A stretch of 64,000 nucleotides of DNA from Methylobacterium bullatum (lineage in GTDB: Bacteria > Pseudomonadota > Alphaproteobacteria > Rhizobiales > Beijerinckiaceae): contig LR743504.1 in the NCBI GenBank assembly GCA_902712845.1, positions 3,880,001 to 3,944,000 on the forward strand. The letters are read 5' to 3'. A model generated the notes under the pieces. That model had not been told where the DNA came from. It saw nothing but the letters and a program-made list of their open reading frames with translations, and ran no database searches. Shown piece after piece: positions 27,743-36,110 of this stretch (its first letter is position 1; each line of letters opens with the position of its first letter). A program made the position numbers and the translations under genes.

Positions 27743-28807
27743 TCATGCCCCGGCGCGCACGGCCCCCGCGAGATCGCCGAACAGCGAGAGGATCAGCGGC
27801 CGGCGGTCGAGATTGTAGGTCGCGGCCTCCCGGGCGGCGCGGGCGATCTTGTCACACACCTCCACCAGGGCCGCAAGGCGAGCCGGCGGCTCGTGGCGGC
27901 GGCGGTCGAGTTCCGACGAGACGAAGCGGAACACCGTGTCCAGGCTCGCGGCGAAATGCTCGTCCGCGTCGCGGCCAGAGAGTTTCTCGGCCAGTGCCAA
28001 GATGCGGCGCCAGTCGGGATGGTCAAGGCGCGACAGCAGGGACTCCATCTCGCCGACGAGGCCGGACGTCGCCGGGTCGAGCATGGCGAAACCCTGCGCC
28101 ACCGAGCCCTCGGACAGGGCGGCGGCGCGGGCCAGGGCCTCCGGGTCGGGCCGCACGAAGGGGGGAGGGAAGCTCTCCAGTACCCGAGCCACCTCCCCCT
28201 CCCCCAGGGGCCGCAGGTTTAGCGCCCGGCAGCGCGAGCGGATCGTCGGCAGCAGCCGGCCCGGCGCGTGGCTGACGATGAGGAACAGGCAGCGGGGCGG
28301 CGGCTCCTCCACCATCTTGAGCAGGGCATTGGCACTGTTGGCGTTGAGATCCTCGGCGCTGTCGACGATGCAGATGCGGTAGCCGTCATTGCCCGCGGTC
28401 GAGCCGAACAGGTCGAGGGCATGACGGGCGGCATCCACCGAGATCTTGGTCGCGAGCGTCTTGGCATTGTGCGGCCGGGTCCGGCGCAGGGCCACGAGGT
28501 TGGGATGCGACAGGGCCGCCACCTGCCTTGCCGCCGGATGCGCGGGATCGACGGTCAGGGTGTCCGGGACGCGGCCGGGACGCGGGTTGGCGATGAGCCA
28601 GCGCGCCACGCGATAGGCAAGGGTCGCCTTGCCGATGCCGCGCGGGCCGCCGATGAGCCAGGCATGGTGCAGGCGGCCAGAGGCGATCCCCTCGATGAAG
28701 GCGGCCTCCGCCTCCGCATGGCCGACGAGGCCGGCCTGCTCGCGCGGGCGGGGGATGTCGGCGAGATCGCCGGGCTCGACGTCTTCGGGAGCGCGTTCAG
28801 GCCGCAT
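27743..28807 (-). CDS. holB: DNA polymerase III delta' subunit
   Basis: The 354-residue protein starts at an ATG that overlaps the 3' end of tmk by 11 bases, indicating translational coupling. It shows the clamp-loader AAA+ N-terminus: GHAEAEAAF, then the P-loop GGPRGIGKAT, CIVDSAEDLNANSANALLK, and EEPPPRCLFLIVSHAPGRLLPTIRSRC holding the SRC sensor-1 motif. Delta' is a stator subunit of the clamp loader. The tmk-holB pairing is standard in bacteria. Confidence 0.92.
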   Translation of the reverse strand: MRPERAPEDVEPGDLADIPRPREQAGLVGHAEAEAAFIEGIASGRLHHAWLIGGPRGIGKATLAYRVARWLIANPRPGRVPDTLTVDPAHPAARQVAALSHPNLVALRRTRPHNAKTLATKISVDAARHALDLFGSTAGNDGYRICIVDSAEDLNANSANALLKMVEEPPPRCLFLIVSHAPGRLLPTIRSRCRALNLRPLGEGEVARVLESFPPPFVRPDPEALARAAALSEGSVAQGFAMLDPATSGLVGEMESLLSRLDHPDWRRILALAEKLSGRDADEHFAASLDTVFRFVSSELDRRRHEPPARLAALVEVCDKIARAAREAATYNLDRRPLILSLFGDLAGAVRAGA

Positions 28808-29501
28808 CGTCGGCGGCCTCCGGGCGGGAGAGAGGGCCGGGCAGGCGGGCGACGAGGACGGCTGCGATCGCCTCTTCCACCGCATCGGGGGGGAGGCCGG
28901 CATCGATGACGACGCAGCGCTCCGGCTCCATTGCCGCGATGGCGAGGAACGCCTGCCGCAGGCGGGTGTGGAAGCCCAGCGCCTCCGCCTCGAACCGGTC
29001 GGCCGCCTCCCCTGCCCCGGCACGAGCCTTCGCCCTGGCGAGGCCGATGGCGGGGTCGAGGTCGAGGATTAGGGTGAGGTCGGGCGTCATGTCCCCAACG
29101 ACGACCCGCTCCAGGGCCGAGAGCAGGGCGGGGTCGAGGCCTCCCGCCGCTCCCTGATAGGCACGGGTCGAATCCGAGAAGCGATCGCACAGCACGGTCT
29201 CGCCGCGGGCGAGGGCCGGGCGGATCAGCGTGTCGAGATGGTCGATGCGGGCGGCCGAGAACAGCAGCGCCTCGGCGAAGGGACCGTGCCGCTTCACCGT
29301 TCCGGTCAGCAGTGCCTCACGGATCGCCTCGGCCTTGACCGAGCCGCCGGGTTCGCGCGTCGTCACCACCGGAACGGAGGACGCACCGCGCAGGCGTGCC
29401 GCGAGCCGGGCGATCTGGGTCGATTTCCCGGCCCCCTCACCGCCCTCGAAGGTGATGAACGCCCCGCCCTGCCCGAGCCGCTCGCGGCTTCGGTCGGTCA
29501 C
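28797..29501 (-). CDS. tmk: Thymidylate kinase
   Basis: The 234-residue protein phosphorylates dTMP to dTDP. It has the P-loop FEGGEGAGKSTQ, the substrate-binding TREPGGS and the DRFSDSTRAYQG (DRY/F-type) segment. The C-terminal part matches the family up to about residue 210. Its start overlaps the end of the carboxypeptidase gene by 4 bp (ATGA), so translation is probably coupled across dac-tmk-holB. Confidence 0.94.
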   Translation of the reverse strand: MTDRSRERLGQGGAFITFEGGEGAGKSTQIARLAARLRGASSVPVVTTREPGGSVKAEAIREALLTGTVKRHGPFAEALLFSAARIDHLDTLIRPALARGETVLCDRFSDSTRAYQGAAGGLDPALLSALERVVVGDMTPDLTLILDLDPAIGLARAKARAGAGEAADRFEAEALGFHTRLRQAFLAIAAMEPERCVVIDAGLPPDAVEEAIAAVLVARLPGPLSRPEAADDAA

Positions 29502-30757
29502 GACTTGGCGCCGGCCTTATCGGTCGCGCCGGCCTTGTCACCCGCGCCGACCTTGTCGAAGGCGCGCCGGAACAGTCCGGTCCCGACCTCCCAGGCTCCG
29601 TCGAGGGCGCGCTGCGGGATCGTGCCGGCCGGCACGTCCTCCCCGGCATAGACCGGCAGGTCGAGGGCCTGGGTATCGCCCCGTGTGATCTTGAGGCGGC
29701 CCACCTCCCGACCCTGTTCCACCGGCGCGGTCAGCGGACCCTGATAGACGACGCGAGCGCTGATGCGGTCGCCGTTGCCCCGAGGCAGGAGCACCCGTAC
29801 CGGCTTCTTGGCCACCAGCGGGACGCTGCCCTGCGCCCCGCCGAAGACGGAGGCGTCGGCCACGGTCTCGCCGCTGGCGAAGATCTGCCTCGGCTCGAAG
29901 GCGCGAAACCCCCATTCCACCAGCTTGCGCGATTCGCCGGCGCGGTCGCGCGCCGTCTTGAGGCCGCTCACCACCATGATCAGGCGCTGGCCGTTCTGCA
30001 CCGCCGAGCCGGTGAGGCCGTAGCCGGATTCCTCGAGATATCCGGTCTTGAGCCCGTCGGCGCCGATATCGAGGGTCAGGAGCGGATTGCGGTTCTGCTG
30101 CTTGATCTTATTCCAGGTGAACTCACGCTCGGCGAAGATCTTGTAGAGATCGGGGTAGGTGTCGATGAGGTGGATCGCCAGCTTGGCGAGGTCGCGTGCG
30201 GTGACTTTCTGGTCCGGCGCGGAATAGCCGGTGGCGTTGCGGAAGGTGGAGCGCGTCAGGCCGATTTCCTTGGCCCGCGCGGTCATCATCCGACCGAAAT
30301 TCTCCTCCGATCCGGCGATGCCCTCGCCGATGGCGATGGCCGCGTCGTTGCCCGATTGCACGATCAGGCCGCGCAGCAGGTCGGACAGCTTGATGCGGCT
30401 GTTGAGCTGGGCGAACATCGAGGAGCCGCCTCCCCCGGCCCCGCCCCGGCGCCAAGCGTCCTCGGTGATCTGGAATTCGCTGTCCATGCTGAGCCTGCCC
30501 TGCCGGATCTCGTTGAACACGATCTCCGTGGTCATCAGCTTGGCCATGCTGGCCGGCGAGAACGGCTCGTCCGCCGCCTTCTCGAACAGCACGGAACCCG
30601 AATCCGCGTCGATCAGGATGGCGTGGGGGGCGGCTGTCTGGAAACTCTGGGCCAGGGCGGGAAGGGCGGCGAACCAGCCGATCGCCGACAGGCTCAAGCC
30701 GGCCAGTCCGGCCCGAAAGCCGGCGGCCAGATTCGTCCGGTTCGTCGTCGCACGCAT
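29498..30757 (-). CDS. D-alanyl-D-alanine carboxypeptidase (PBP5/6 type, S11)
   Basis: The ATG at 30757 is chosen because GAGG lies 8 bases upstream (alternative ATG at 30769); the protein has 419 residues. A Sec signal ends ALPALAQ. The three active-site motifs of S11 penicillin-binding proteins are present: SMAKL (SxxK), SGN, and KTGYL. A C-terminal beta-domain (PVRVLLPRGNGDRISARVV) follows, but the very end is a short AGDKAGATDKAGAKS-type tail without an obvious amphipathic anchor. It trims D-Ala from peptidoglycan pentapeptides in the periplasm. Confidence 0.92.
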   Translation of the reverse strand: MRATTNRTNLAAGFRAGLAGLSLSAIGWFAALPALAQSFQTAAPHAILIDADSGSVLFEKAADEPFSPASMAKLMTTEIVFNEIRQGRLSMDSEFQITEDAWRRGGAGGGGSSMFAQLNSRIKLSDLLRGLIVQSGNDAAIAIGEGIAGSEENFGRMMTARAKEIGLTRSTFRNATGYSAPDQKVTARDLAKLAIHLIDTYPDLYKIFAEREFTWNKIKQQNRNPLLTLDIGADGLKTGYLEESGYGLTGSAVQNGQRLIMVVSGLKTARDRAGESRKLVEWGFRAFEPRQIFASGETVADASVFGGAQGSVPLVAKKPVRVLLPRGNGDRISARVVYQGPLTAPVEQGREVGRLKITRGDTQALDLPVYAGEDVPAGTIPQRALDGAWEVGTGLFRRAFDKVGAGDKAGATDKAGAKS

Positions 30758-30931
30758 CGTTCGCCTCATGCCCGTCGGCTCCGAGGCTTGGCTGATAAGC
30801 CCGGTCCGTTCTCGCCCTTGCGAGATGGTATAGCGGATCGCCCGCGAAATCGAACGCAACTTTGCCGATGAGGTCGCGACACGGTGGACGGGACGATGCC
30901 GCCCCGCGCGCCGGTCCCGGTCGTTCGACGG

Positions 30932-32368
30932 TCAGTTGACCTCAGCGATGCGCGAGCGGCGTGGCTGGGCCGGCTTTGCCGCGGCGGTGGCGACCGCCGG
31001 GGCGGTCGACTTGCCGCGCCCGGCCTGGGCGCCGGCGGGCTGGGAGCCGGCCGGAGGCACGGACAGCTTGGCGACGCTGGCCTTGGCCGTTCCCAGAGGG
31101 CCCGAGGGAGGCGGAACCGGACGCAGGTTCGCCACCGCGGCGTGGCCCGTCGCGGAGCGTGCCGGGGCCGTGGCGCCCGCCGTCTTCACGACCGTGCCGC
31201 GTGCGGGGGCCGAAGCGGCGGCCATCCGCTGCGGTGCCGCCGGGACCGGCGACAGGTCGAGTTTCGTCTTCGGAGCGGAGGTCGCCAACTTGGCCTGGAG
31301 CGTCTTCGCCTCCGCCGGCGATGGGGCGCCGTGCTTCGGTGCCGGGGCATGGGCGCGGCCTGCGCTCGAGGCGAGGCGAGTCGGTGCGGGCGGCGGTACG
31401 GCCCCCTTCGCCTTCGGACCCGCATGGGCCATCTGCATGGCGGGAGCCTGGATAGCGGGAGCCGTGCGATCCGGCATGGTCGGCCGGAACCCGTGTGACC
31501 GGGACGCGGTGGGCTGCAGGGCCGCCGGCACGGCGACGCTGGAGCCGCCCGCCACCAGGACCGGCGCGGGCCGGACGGGACGCGGTGCGGGAGCGGCATC
31601 GTCCTCGTCGGCCGCGGGCTTGAAGGCCAGGGCGGGACGCTGCGCGCGCGTCAAACGCTCCGGTTCGGCATCGGGTCCGAGATCGGCCATCATCACCGGC
31701 GAGCCGCCACCGACGCGGGCGGGTGCGCCATCGGTGCGCAGGGTCGCCATCAGCTTGCGGTCGTCGCTGCCGGCGGTGGAGGCCTTGCCGACATACTCCA
31801 CCCGCACCTTGGCGGTGCCGCTGCGATGGAATTCCAGGGCCTGGGCCACCTCCTCCGACACGTCCATGAGGCGGTTGGCGTGATAGGGGCCGCGATCGTT
31901 GACGCGCACGATCATCGAGTGGCGGTTGGCAAGGTTGGTCACCCGGACGTAGCTCGGCAGCGGCAGGGTCGGGTGGGCGGCCGCGATGGAATGGCGGTCG
32001 AAGACCTCGCCATTGGCGGTCATCCGGCCGTGGAAGGCGCTGCCGTACCAGGATGCCAGGCCCTCGCGGACATAGCCCTTGGCATCGTCGCGGGGCACGT
32101 AGGTGCGGCCGGCCACCACGTAGGGCTTTCCCGAGAAGCGGCGGCCGCCTCCCTTGGGGATCGTGTCACCCTCATTGTAGAGGCGTGGGCTGGCCTTCAC
32201 GCCGTATTTCGGATCGTAGGACGATCCGGAAGAGCCGGCCGTGCCGGCGAGCTTCTGGGTGTTCTGCGCGCAATTCGCAGTGGTCAATGCCACCACGGAC
32301 ACGGCGAGGAGGCGCAACAGCGGTATGCCCGCCGTTTGAGCCGATCCGGCCTTCGTCGAACGCACCAT
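30932..32368 (-). CDS. rlpA: RlpA-like septal lytic transglycosylase lipoprotein
   Basis: The 478-residue protein has a lipoprotein signal (LLRLLAVSVVALTTANC) and then an RlpA double-psi beta-barrel: EGLASWYGSAFHGRMTANGE, YVRVTNLANRHSMIVRVNDRGPYHANRLMDVS. The catalytic Asp and Glu regions of RlpA appear retained. From about residue 230 to the end the chain is Ala/Pro-rich with low complexity, and no SPOR domain can be seen, unlike the Pseudomonas protein. It is probably exported and cell-division associated. It is the most upstream gene of the minus-strand string. Confidence 0.85.
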   Translation of the reverse strand: MVRSTKAGSAQTAGIPLLRLLAVSVVALTTANCAQNTQKLAGTAGSSGSSYDPKYGVKASPRLYNEGDTIPKGGGRRFSGKPYVVAGRTYVPRDDAKGYVREGLASWYGSAFHGRMTANGEVFDRHSIAAAHPTLPLPSYVRVTNLANRHSMIVRVNDRGPYHANRLMDVSEEVAQALEFHRSGTAKVRVEYVGKASTAGSDDRKLMATLRTDGAPARVGGGSPVMMADLGPDAEPERLTRAQRPALAFKPAADEDDAAPAPRPVRPAPVLVAGGSSVAVPAALQPTASRSHGFRPTMPDRTAPAIQAPAMQMAHAGPKAKGAVPPPAPTRLASSAGRAHAPAPKHGAPSPAEAKTLQAKLATSAPKTKLDLSPVPAAPQRMAAASAPARGTVVKTAGATAPARSATGHAAVANLRPVPPPSGPLGTAKASVAKLSVPPAGSQPAGAQAGRGKSTAPAVATAAAKPAQPRRSRIAEVN

Positions 32369-32726
32369 ACCGAACCGCCCAGCACTCTACGCTCTCGAAA
32401 CGCCACACGGGCCTCAGGAACGGAAGAGCGATCCGGTCCGGCCATCGAAGTCCGCCCGGAAAGAATGGGCTTCGATTGCACAGACAATTGTCGGGTTGAC
32501 GTAAAGGAAACCTGAACGCGTCGGATGAGGCTCCGATCCGCTATCCATGGCTCATCCGTCGAACGAGGATCCAGCTCTATCGGATTGCGCCATCGAAAAA
32601 AATTGCGGTTCGAGGGATGTGGATATCATGATCCGGATTTATCCGCCCGACCCATCGTGTGGAGATGTCGCGGGCTGATGCAAGACGTGAGAATTCAGGT
32701 GTAATCCTATGACAAAGCGATGTTTT
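32369..32726. other. Intergenic region upstream of rlpA
   Basis: About 360 bp contain no convincing gene. The stretch is less GC-rich than its surroundings, with an A-run near 32595-32603 and the palindrome GACAATTGTC near 32482-32491. The rlpA promoter should lie here, reading leftward. Confidence 0.3.
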
Positions 32727-32755
32727 CTCCTGTCGATTGTCGATATCGACAGGAG
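32727..32755. repeat. Perfect 11-bp inverted repeat (stem-loop)
   Basis: CTCCTGTCGAT and ATCGACAGGAG form a perfect stem around a 7-base loop, 7 bases beyond the stop of the ribbon-helix-helix gene. Read on the gene strand it is followed by AAAAC rather than a T-tract, so it is not a textbook terminator. It could be a 3'-end stem-loop or a protein-binding dyad. Confidence 0.45.
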
Positions 32756-32762
32756 AGGGCCG

Positions 32763-33068
32763 TCAGCGGTGGTTCGTCTCGTTCAGCCGCTCGATCGGCA
32801 TGGTCCCCCGCTGTTTGAACAGGAGGTCGAGGGCTTCGAGCATGAGCGCATGCATCTTGGTGCGCTCGGTATGGGCGAGGTCGCGGAGCTGGTCGTAGAC
32901 CGGTGGCTCCAGATAGACCGACATCTGTCGGGCACGCTCCTTCAAGGTGCTCGGGGCCTTGCGGACGGGGACGTGGCCCGTATCGAGCTGGACGATGTCG
33001 GCGCTCCTGGCCGGGGGAACGGTTCCCGCGACGATGGAGGCGAGGCTCGGCCTAGGCGGCTTTGGCAT
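32763..33068 (-). CDS. Ribbon-helix-helix DNA-binding partner of ParA (ParG-like)
   Basis: The 101-residue protein has a disordered, Pro-rich N-terminal half and a C-terminal ribbon-helix-helix: QMSVYLEPPVYDQLRDLAHT then RTKMHALMLEALDLLFKQRG. This layout (flexible N-tail plus RHH) is that of ParG-type centromere-binding proteins. Its start overlaps the 3' end of the ParA gene by 17 bp, so the two are co-translated. It probably binds DNA as a dimer and stimulates the ATPase; no target site is proven. Confidence 0.75.
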   Translation of the reverse strand: MPKPPRPSLASIVAGTVPPARSADIVQLDTGHVPVRKAPSTLKERARQMSVYLEPPVYDQLRDLAHTERTKMHALMLEALDLLFKQRGTMPIERLNETNHR

Positions 33069-33690
33069 GCTTGGCGACCTGCATCCGCTTCTCGATCCAC
33101 GTCCAGAGCCTGCGCACTTCGCCGGCGGCCTGACCCTTGGGGTTGAATTCGGTGACGCCCTGACCCACGCCGATCGCGTCCTGGTGATCGGTGCGCGCGA
33201 CGATGTTGACGTCCGGCAGGATGCCCAGCACGGCGAGGCCGTCGGCCGCGTCGCGGATCCGGTAGGAGCGCGGCGGGGTCTGGTTCAGCACGAAGGCGAA
33301 CTTCTTCTCCAGGCGGTAGACCGCGGCCAGGGTCGGCTTGAACGCGCGCAGGTCCGCCGGGGTGGGGCGGCAGGGGATGATGCAGAGATCGGCCGCGCGG
33401 ATCGCCGAGAGCGTGCCGGTGGAATCGACGCCCGGCGTATCGATGAAGACGTAATCGTAGGAGGAGTCGCGCAGCTGGGCCATGACGGCCTCGATCTGTG
33501 ACGCGTCGATCTGCGCGACTTCCGGGCCATCCACCGTGCGGTGGTCGAGCCAGTCGCTGATCGTCGCCTGACGATCCATTTCGAGGATGCAGACCGACAG
33601 GCCGCGCTCCTGCGCTGCGACGGCCAGTGAGATGCACAGCGTGCTCTTCCCACTCCCCCCCTTCTGGGTGACGAAGGTGATGGCTTTCAT
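33052..33690 (-). CDS. ParA/ParF-type partition ATPase
   Basis: The 212-residue protein has the deviant Walker A motif QKGGSGKST, with the signature lysine, then ILEMDRQATISDW and FIDTPG. Its size and the RHH partner gene resemble ParF/ParG of type Ib partition systems rather than the chromosomal ParA/ParB pair, and no HTH domain is present. Family members position plasmids or protein clusters through ATP-driven DNA binding. No replication gene lies nearby, so this is an orphan chromosomal or integrated cassette. Confidence 0.88.
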   Translation of the reverse strand: MKAITFVTQKGGSGKSTLCISLAVAAQERGLSVCILEMDRQATISDWLDHRTVDGPEVAQIDASQIEAVMAQLRDSSYDYVFIDTPGVDSTGTLSAIRAADLCIIPCRPTPADLRAFKPTLAAVYRLEKKFAFVLNQTPPRSYRIRDAADGLAVLGILPDVNIVARTDHQDAIGVGQGVTEFNPKGQAAGEVRRLWTWIEKRMQVAKHAKAA

Positions 33691-34167
33691 ACGGGAGCCC
33701 TTCTCGCGTCCTGAGATGTCGCCTCCTGCCGTGCCGGGACGATCCTTCGGTCCAAAAAAGCCGATCGAATCCCCTGCCTCGGATGGTCACCGGTCGGGCT
33801 CGCAGCCGTCGTCCCGTGACACCAGGATGCCCTGATCCCGGTTTTGGCCCGTCATGGTTAACCAGTGGTTAAGGGCAGGGCCGGGGATCGACGCGTGCCG
33901 TGAACCGGGGATCGAGCTCGCGACGAGCGATGCCGCTCGCGTTCAACCCCAGGGTCTTCCATCAATCTGAGGTTGCTAAAAATTCCCGTAAGACGTGTCT
34001 TACCCTTCCAATCGCGGGATTCGGCGGTTAGGTTGCCGCTGACATCGCGGATCGACAGAGAATTATCAACTTCAGGTAAATTCGATGCGAGGGCGATCCC
34101 TGCCTCGTATCGATCCGCGGTCACACGTTTCGTCCTCAGCGATCCGCCCCGGCGGCCCAGGAGATCC
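33691..34167. promoter_or_regulatory. Intergenic region with repeats upstream of parA-like gene and PAS gene
   Basis: No gene is convincing in this 477-bp divergent region. It contains two copies of the 11-mer CCGGGGATCGA (33881-33891 and 33905-33915, 24 bp apart), two GGTTAA copies (33856-33861 and 33867-33872), and the dyad GTAAGAC-GT-GTCTTAC at 33988-34003. These are candidate binding sites for the ParG-like protein or another regulator. Confidence 0.4.
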
Positions 34168-34746
34168 ATGCCTGCGCGCACGAGCCTTCTTACCGGCGAC
34201 ACGGACGGAATCCTGGCGGCACTCGACGCGTCGGGCGTCGTGGGCGTCTGGTCCCACGACGTCTGGGCCGGCCGGATCGTCGTCTCGGATTCCTTCGCGG
34301 ACGTGCTCGGTCTCGTTCGGGAAGCGGCGGGCGTGAGTCTCGACACCTTCCTGGCGACGATTCTCGCCGAGGACCGGCTTCGCGTGGAGAACGCCCTGCA
34401 TGCCGCCGTCGAGGCGGGCGGCCCGTTCGAGATCGCGTTTCGGACGGTTCGCGGCGAGCGCCGGCTCGGCTTGCGCGGACGGATCGACCGGGGCGAGGCC
34501 ACCGGGCGGGCGAGAGGCCTCGGCATTGCCATCGATCGCAGCGAGGACGCGCTAAGCCTTCACCAGTCCGCCCTACACTCAGAGGCTGCGGCCAACCGCA
34601 TGGCGGAGCACGCCATCGCCCTGCACGACCTCGCGGCCGGTCTCCACCAGCCGAGACTGGCCGCGGTTCTCGACTCCCTGATGCGGGAGATCGCCTTCAC
34701 CCTGGCCGGCCACCTCGAGGGAGCACGGCGTCCGCGCGAACATTGA
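34168..34746 (+). CDS. PAS-domain protein without an output domain
   Basis: The ATG at 34168 is chosen because AGGAGATCC directly precedes it; the protein has 192 residues. Residues about 18-130 form a PAS fold (GVVGVWSHDVWAGRIVVSDSFADVLGL...FEIAFRTVRGERRLGLRGRI). The remaining 60 residues are helical, with no histidine-kinase, GGDEF or DNA-binding motif. It may be a stand-alone sensor that works through a partner. An in-frame upstream extension to 33973 looks like leader sequence. Confidence 0.75.
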   Translation: MPARTSLLTGDTDGILAALDASGVVGVWSHDVWAGRIVVSDSFADVLGLVREAAGVSLDTFLATILAEDRLRVENALHAAVEAGGPFEIAFRTVRGERRLGLRGRIDRGEATGRARGLGIAIDRSEDALSLHQSALHSEAAANRMAEHAIALHDLAAGLHQPRLAAVLDSLMREIAFTLAGHLEGARRPREH

Positions 34747-34761
34747 GGGCGAGGATCCGGC

Positions 34762-35520
34762 TCAATCTGCGGGCTTACGCAGGAGGTAGGTGTCCATGAT
34801 CCAGCCGTGGCGCGCCCTCGCCTCGGCCCGGACGCGCCGGATCTCGCCGGCGACGTCGCCGAGGCGGCCCGAGAGGGTGATCTCGTCGTCGCTTCCGAGA
34901 TAGGCGCCCCAATAGATCGTCAGGTTCGGGTCGAGATGGGCGAAGGTCGGGTCGCCGTCGAGCATCACCACGGTGGTGTCGGCCTCGGCGGACAGTCCTC
35001 CGGCGATCTGGCGTCCGGTGGTGATCTGCACGGGCGCACCGATGCGGTTGAGGGCGATGCGGTGGCTCGCCGCCAGGGCCTGAACGCTGGTGATGCCGGG
35101 AATCACCCGATGGTCGAAGGCGAGGCGCCCCCGTGCCACGATCCGGTCGATGATCCGCAGGGTGCTGTCGTAGAGCGAGGGATCGCCCCAGACCAGGAAG
35201 GCGCCGGTGCCGTCCTCGGGAAGCTCGCGCGCGATCATCGCCTCGTAGAGGGCCGCGCGGGCGCCGTGCCAATCCTCCACGGCGAGCCCGTAATCGGCCG
35301 GATTCCGGTCCCGCTCCGGGTCCTGCGCCTCGACGATGCGGTAGGGGCGGTCCTCGATGTAGCGCTCGCAGATCTCCCGGCGCAGGGCGACGAGGTCGGC
35401 CTTCTCCCCTCCCTTGTCGAGGACGAAGACCACATCCACCGTGTTCAAGGCCCGGATGGCCTGGATCGTGACGTGCTCCGGATTGCCGGTGCCGATGCCG
35501 ATCACGAGGATCTGTCTCAC
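34762..35520 (-). CDS. cobF: Precorrin-6A synthase (deacetylating)
   Basis: The 252-residue protein starts at a GTG and opens QILVIGIGTGNPEHVTIQAI, the glycine-rich loop of tetrapyrrole C-methyltransferases. AFLVWGDPSLYDSTLRI and HRVIPGITSVQALAASHRIAL follow, as in CobF. It methylates C-1 of precorrin-5 with loss of the acetyl group in aerobic cobalamin synthesis. No other cob gene is adjacent. It is divergent from the metal-efflux cluster, with only 69 bp between the starts. Confidence 0.9.
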   Translation of the reverse strand: MRQILVIGIGTGNPEHVTIQAIRALNTVDVVFVLDKGGEKADLVALRREICERYIEDRPYRIVEAQDPERDRNPADYGLAVEDWHGARAALYEAMIARELPEDGTGAFLVWGDPSLYDSTLRIIDRIVARGRLAFDHRVIPGITSVQALAASHRIALNRIGAPVQITTGRQIAGGLSAEADTTVVMLDGDPTFAHLDPNLTIYWGAYLGSDDEITLSGRLGDVAGEIRRVRAEARARHGWIMDTYLLRKPAD

Positions 35521-35589
35521 GCGTCTACCCTTCCGAGTTGCGATCGGCCCTGTCGCGGGCGCATGCCCTATGCTACGCTCTGCGCCGAC

Positions 35590-36024
35590 ATGAAACCCAT
35601 CCGGCGCAATCTGGACCGGAGCCTCGCGCTCTGGCTGATGACGGTGATCCTCGCGATCGCCGGCTTCTGCCTGTCGTCGCCCGCGAGCGCCCATACGGGC
35701 CACGGGCACGATGGTGGCGCCCCTGTCGCATGGGTCCACGCCCCGGACTCCCTCGACGCGCTAACCGTCCGGGCGAATGCCGTCACCCCCGGCGTGCATG
35801 AGATCGTGTCCGTCCTGCGGGCGGAGCCCCATCTCGGCTGTGCCGGCCCCTGCTGCACCGGCCCCTGCGGGGTCGCCTGCTGCTGCGCCATCGGCCTGGC
35901 ACCGGCCGAAGGCGATATCACGTCCGCACCCGGCTTGACCGGTCCCGTTCCCGTGGGCGCCATGTCCGCCCGTACGGACGTCGCTCCGGATTCCCCGTCC
36001 GAACCACCGAGACCCTTCGCCTGA
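35590..36024 (+). CDS. Secreted Cys/His-rich protein of the metal-efflux cluster
   Basis: The 144-residue protein has a signal peptide (LALWLMTVILAIAGFCLSSPASA) followed directly by HTGHGHDGG, then a central segment CAGPCCTGPCGVACCC with seven cysteines in 16 residues. The tail is Pro/Ser-rich. No known family is recognised. The His-rich start and clustered cysteines, together with its position first in the efflux cluster, suggest a periplasmic metal-binding or sensing protein. That role is inferred. Confidence 0.7.
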   Translation: MKPIRRNLDRSLALWLMTVILAIAGFCLSSPASAHTGHGHDGGAPVAWVHAPDSLDALTVRANAVTPGVHEIVSVLRAEPHLGCAGPCCTGPCGVACCCAIGLAPAEGDITSAPGLTGPVPVGAMSARTDVAPDSPSEPPRPFA

Positions 36025-36110
36025 CGTAACGACGGCGTTCCGCGCCCGGCCGCCTGCCGGCGCCGCGTGGAATGCCGTCCCTGCTTCATCGGCGTCGAGG
36101 TTCTCCCATC

